Part shown: piece by piece, positions 9,400 to 13,503 of the stretch
Layout of the letters: the number at the start of each line of letters is the position of its first letter
Position numbering within the stretch: the first letter of the stretch is position 1
Source of the DNA: Conidiobolus incongruus B7586
Lineage: Eukaryota > Entomophthoromycota > Entomophthoromycetes > Entomophthorales > Conidiobolaceae
Assembly: GCA_000697335.1 (NCBI GenBank)
Contig: JNEM01016749.1
Span: 1-13,503 of the forward strand
Reading direction: 5' to 3'
Length of the DNA stretch: 13,503 bases
Position numbers and translations under genes: made by a program
Notes under the pieces: model-generated
Told to the model about the DNA's origin: nothing
What the model saw: the letters and a program-made list of their open reading frames with translations, nothing else
The model's database searches: none

Positions 9400-12300
9400 A
9401 TGGTGCCGGATACTTCAATAACGAAGGTGGAATACTCTTCATTGCCAAAGGCCACACCTTTTAACCATCAATGCTCCCATTGCGGTAAAAGTATGGAGGG
9501 TTTATTCGTTCGTGCTTTGGGAGGGTATTACCATCTCGACTGTTTTCAATGTCTAGTAATAATTTATCTATTATTATTTTTTATTCTTTTATTAATCGAT
9601 AATTTTTATTCTTCATTTTTACTTAATTACTTCAATAAAAAATTATATGAATATAAAAATAAAATTTTAGGACTGTTCAGAAGTTGTTAGTACTAAATAC
9701 GTTTCAGTAACGGGTCAAGATGGAAAATTATATCCTTTATGCGAGAAAGATTATTATAGAAGGATGCGTCACGTTTGTCACACTTGTCAAGGTTTAATTC
9801 AAGGTCAATTTATCACAGCTTGCGGTAAAAAATATCACGTTGATCACTTTACTTGCTCTGAATGTTCTACGGCTTTCGGTCCTAACGACTCTTATTATGA
9901 GCATGACGGCCAAGTTTTATGTCATTACCACTATTCCCTTCACGCTGCCACTAAGTGTGCAGGTTGTGAAGTTCCTATTATCCGTAAATTTGTTGAAACT
10001 AAACAAAATGACCAAAATTTAAGATGGCATCCGGAGTGTTATATGATTAGTAAAGTAAGAACTAGAAAATTTACTATTATTTAGATTCAATACCTTTTAT
10101 ATTAACTTTCTTATTTGTTTTAATAGTTTTGGAATGTTAAATTGGGTCCTCCAAAAGCTTTTGCAACTGCCAAAGGTTATTTCAATAATCAAATTAAATT
10201 TCATCTTAAGTATTAATCACTATAATAATCATTAGATGGGAATATGACTGTAGAAGATTTGAGACGAGAGCAAGAAAAAACGGAAGTTAAAGCGCAGTAT
10301 ATTTGGTCTACTTTATCAGGATTTGAAGAGTCTTCAGCTTCATGCATTTCAGATATGTTAATTCACGTATCTCACGGGAATTATAGAGACGGCGTTAAAA
10401 TGGCCGAAAAATTTACCATTCACGTAGAAATTTTATTCACGGCAATCGATCGTATCGAAGCTCATTTAAACCAAAATGAAGATTCTTTAGGTATTCCATA
10501 TCATCTATAATTTAAGCGTATTTATCCAATTCCGCATATTTTTAGCTTTTAATCAAGAGCCTAAACTTCTTTGCAGGAAAGTTATTGGATTCTTTTCTTT
10601 ATTGTCTCAATCTAAAGGCTATATCAAAAATCCAATGGGTATTGCTCAGGAATTGTTTCCTCTCGTCACTGGTGTCGCTCATTATCTTAAAAGTTTAATA
10701 AGGGTCGCTTTAGTCGGTGCCTTAAAGCTTGTAATAAGATTGTTTATTTTTCCTTTGATTTTCTTTAATGATTTGACTATTTTAGGAACGTGTTTATGGT
10801 TCTCGCACCGCTGTATCTAACCTTTTGAGAATGTTGGCAGTTCATGCTGACCGTGAAAAAGCCCAACAATGGAGGATGTTAGCTAAACTTGAGGCTGATA
10901 TTGCTTCTGAACTTTGTTATTTCTGTCGCGAAACTGTTGAAGAGAGATGTTTTAGGTATGGCAAACGAAGATGGCATCCCAATTGTTTAAGATGTACCAA
11001 ATGTACAAGAGGCATAGCTATTGGATATGATGAGGCTACATTTGACACCAACAAAGGTGTTGTTCATTGTAAAAGTTGTGCAACTCCAGATGAAAAAACT
11101 GGGTTCAAAAGAGTCACAGATTTAGATCAATATTCTTTCCTCCTTCGTCTTTCCCTCCGAAGGTTATATGCATTGCTCAATTCTATTGATCCCAAGATGG
11201 ATAATAAGGAACCTTCTCCAGTACCTAAACCATCTGCCCAATTCGAAGAAGCATCCCAGCGTACATTATCTAGAGTCAATAGAATTAAGTACCGAGATCA
11301 GAATCTTGACACTGATTATGAATCCGCTGAAGATCCAGTAAATGATGAATTCACTTTAACTCCTCTTCCTCCATCCGAAGCCGAAAAAGCTGAACAAGCT
11401 GCTAATGCACCTCGCAATAGAGGGCGATCAGCCAGTCATGTTACATCCATTCATAACCTATCACTACTCGTTCAAGCCAAGAAATCGCAATCAATATCTC
11501 TCGAACGACAACGTACATCGAGTCAAACACGTGCCAAGATTGAATCTTACACATTTGAAGATCCCAGCACTGTTACGGACGAGCCTGAGAACATTGAAGA
11601 TTCTGAAGTTGCTAAAAATATACCTCCTAAAAAGATCAGCTATCTTTCCCAACTTTCCGCATTAGAATTCTTCATTGTAAAACATTTAGCAGTGTTATGT
11701 CTTGCACCCTACGTTGAGCAATTCTACACCATGGATGAACTTTTAGAACTTATAGGGTCTCGTAAATCCAGTTTCTGGTCCAGATTTAAGGCAGGTATGC
11801 GTACTCCTAACAAGAAGGCGGATGGCATGTTTGGTGTCACACTAGAGATTTTGACCGAAAGAAATGGTATTGACTCCAGATTGGGAGCAGGACCAGAACC
11901 ACTACGTATTCCTTTCTTTGTAGATCATATGATCCAAGTACTTAAGACGAAGGATATGTCGGTTGAAGGTATCTTCCGTAAAAACGGCAATATTCGAAGA
12001 CTTAAAGAATTAATCGAGGCAATTGATCGCAATCCCACCAACGTAGATCTCTCATCGGAGAATGCTATTCAAGTAGCTGCGCTTTTGAAGAAGTTTTTGA
12101 ACATGTTGCCCGATCCTCTCTTTACCTTTAAATTATACAAACTCTTCGTCTCAATTCAAAGTAAGTTCATTAATTAATACATATGATATATTTTATTAAT
12201 TTCGTATTATTTAGAACTTGATAGTATGGAAACTCGTAAAAAAGCTCTCCATCTCGCTTGCTGTCTCTTACCTCGAGCCAATCGCGACACGATGGAATGT

Positions 12301-12648
12301 TTATTTGTATTCCTCAAGTGGGTATCAGAATTTGCGAATGTTGGTGACGACAAGGGTAGTAAAATGGGTCTCTCCAATTTAGCCACAGTCATTACGCCTA
12401 ACATCTTATACGGCAACAACAAAGACCTCACGAAGGACGAATCGTTCCTGGCTATCGAGACCATCGACACTATTCTGAACTACCAGGACGAATTTTGGGA
12501 GGTACCCGATAGCGTATCGGAGATTCTATCTGAAGTCGAGCTCATCGAAGAGGGTACAGAAATTTCACCCGAAGCAATTCTCAAGCGCTGCGAAAATTAC
12601 GTTCAATCTAAAAAGAAGAATGCTGCTAACCAATCTAAAGCCAACTAA
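9400..12648 (+). CDS. LRG1: Lrg1-type LIM-domain Rho GTPase-activating protein, seven exons
   Basis: GTPase-activating protein expected to switch off Rho1 and so restrain glucan synthase and cell-wall integrity signalling at growth sites. Exons: 9400-9555, 9671-10054, 10127-10175, 10236-10490, 10546-10730, 10786-12160, 12215-12648; the joined frame gives 945 residues. LIM1 has ligands C25, C28, H45, C48, C51, C54, C76, D79; LIM2 has C88, C91, H108, H111, C114, C117, C136, H139. A half finger (C148, C151, H172, C175) leads into K-F-W-N-V-K-L, a fungal Lrg1 signature. LIM3 uses C387, C390, H407, C410, C413, C416, C438, C441. A polar linker (about 450-630) and an Lrg1-specific helical segment (about 632-688) precede the RhoGAP domain (about 693-880), with the arginine finger R741 in G-I-F-R-K-N-G-N and N864 in T-P-N. 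All key residues are present. Rga1-type Cdc42/Rho GAPs are relatives but fit less well. The intron 3 donor GTTATT is unusual. Confidence 0.94.
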
Positions 12649-12825
12649 CTAATCGCTTCTTTCCAAAAGTTCCAAGTTTTTACAAATTCATCTCTTCCTC
12701 TTCACCACCATTTCCCCTACGTTTTCAACACATTTTTTAGCTTTATTTAATTCTTTCAGACTTTAATAACAATAATAATCATTAATTATAATCATAATCG
12801 TAATAATAATAATAATTTTATAAAT

Positions 12826-12831
12826 AATAAA
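12826..12831 (+). terminator. Candidate poly(A) signal of the LRG1-type gene
   Basis: AATAAA lies about 180 nt past the stop codon, directly after the TAA triplet tract. It is plausible by position, but the motif is common by chance in this composition. Confidence 0.3.
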
Positions 12832-13058
12832 ATGAACCTTTGATTACTTAATAATTTTTAAATACAAAATTAATTCAATCTAATCAAATCATAATCTATA
12901 ATTCCAAAAATAATAGTGTTGATTTAATTTTAATTTTTTAACATTAAATTTAAATTTCAAAATTAGGATTTCAATTAATTAATAATAAATGGATGAAATT
13001 AATTTATTCTGTTTCTTGTAATATATTTAATATATCAATAATTAATTTTTGACATATG

Positions 13059-13076
13059 ATATATATATATATATAT
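13059..13076. repeat. AT dinucleotide microsatellite
   Basis: Nine uninterrupted AT units, the same length as the run at 32-49. Confidence 0.9.
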
Positions 13077-13503
13077 TATACTACATATAGTCATTTTTAA
13101 TTTTATACAAGTATAATTATATTTATTAAAATTTTGAAAAGACCATATTAAATAACAATAATAATTCAATAAAATTCTATAATTATTAAATTATTTCATT
13201 TTATTTTATTAATTTTAAAATTAATTATCAATTATAAATTTGGAAAAAAAAGAAAAACTTTAATTTTAGATTTATTAACCATAATATTATTTTGAAAAAT
13301 TATTATTTTATATAGTTATAATTCAATTAAATAATAAACATCAAAAATGTTTTTTAATATTATTAAAACTTAATTATAAGCTTCAAAATTATTCAAGATT
13401 ATAAATAGCTTATAATATATTATTTTATTTAAAACCTCTTTTTAAGTTATTTATTTTAATATCAAAAGGATATTACTTAAAATATATTTATAATTAAAAA
13501 CCT

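Larger units (their letters stand above)
12649..13503. other. 3' region of the LRG1-type gene and AT-rich spacer
   Basis: The first 110 bases are pyrimidine-rich 3' untranslated sequence. TAA-type triplet repeats follow (about 12764-12820), then very AT-rich DNA to the end, including a nine-unit AT run at 13059-13076. I see no further gene in it. Confidence 0.7.

Overview
The window looks like nuclear DNA of a fungus with a very AT-rich genome. Three things point that way. There is a LIM-LIM-LIM-RhoGAP protein of the fungal Lrg1 type. There is a nuclear gene for the mitochondrial ribosomal protein uS2m (MRP4). The genes are cut by short GT-AG introns of about 53-115 nt whose donor sites are loose (GTAAGT, GTAATA, GTAATG, GTATTC, GTTATT), unlike the strict donors of budding yeasts. 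Exons run at roughly 35-55% GC, while some intergenic stretches fall to a few per cent. A mitoribosomal gene argues against the anaerobic gut fungi, which are also extremely AT-rich. An early-diverging or otherwise AT-rich filamentous fungus fits best, but I cannot name the genus.

Layout. Positions 1-770 are almost pure A+T with microsatellites. Positions 770-1790 are less AT-rich and end in a recognisable promoter (CCAAT boxes, small repeats, TATA box) for a two-exon calmodulin-like gene on the plus strand (1799-2292). A 1.4-kb AT-rich spacer follows. On the minus strand (5935 to 3679) lies a three-exon gene for a 712-residue, Ser/Asn-rich, probably nuclear protein. It ends in a motif closely resembling the CENP-C motif, or the CENPC-k motif of KNL2/Mis18BP1. 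It shares a 1.26-kb divergent intergenic region with the intronless MRP4 gene (7199-8179, plus). After a 1.2-kb spacer comes the seven-exon LRG1-type gene (9400-12648, plus), with its 3' region in AT-rich DNA to the window end.

The four genes serve separate processes: Ca2+ signalling, probable centromere/chromatin function, mitochondrial translation and Rho1/cell-wall control. Nothing suggests an operon or functional cluster. I see no tRNA, rRNA, CRISPR array, transposon or viral element. The item most worth a second look is the CENPC-like protein. The rest are ordinary housekeeping or regulatory genes with some features of splicing, composition and promoter structure worth noting.
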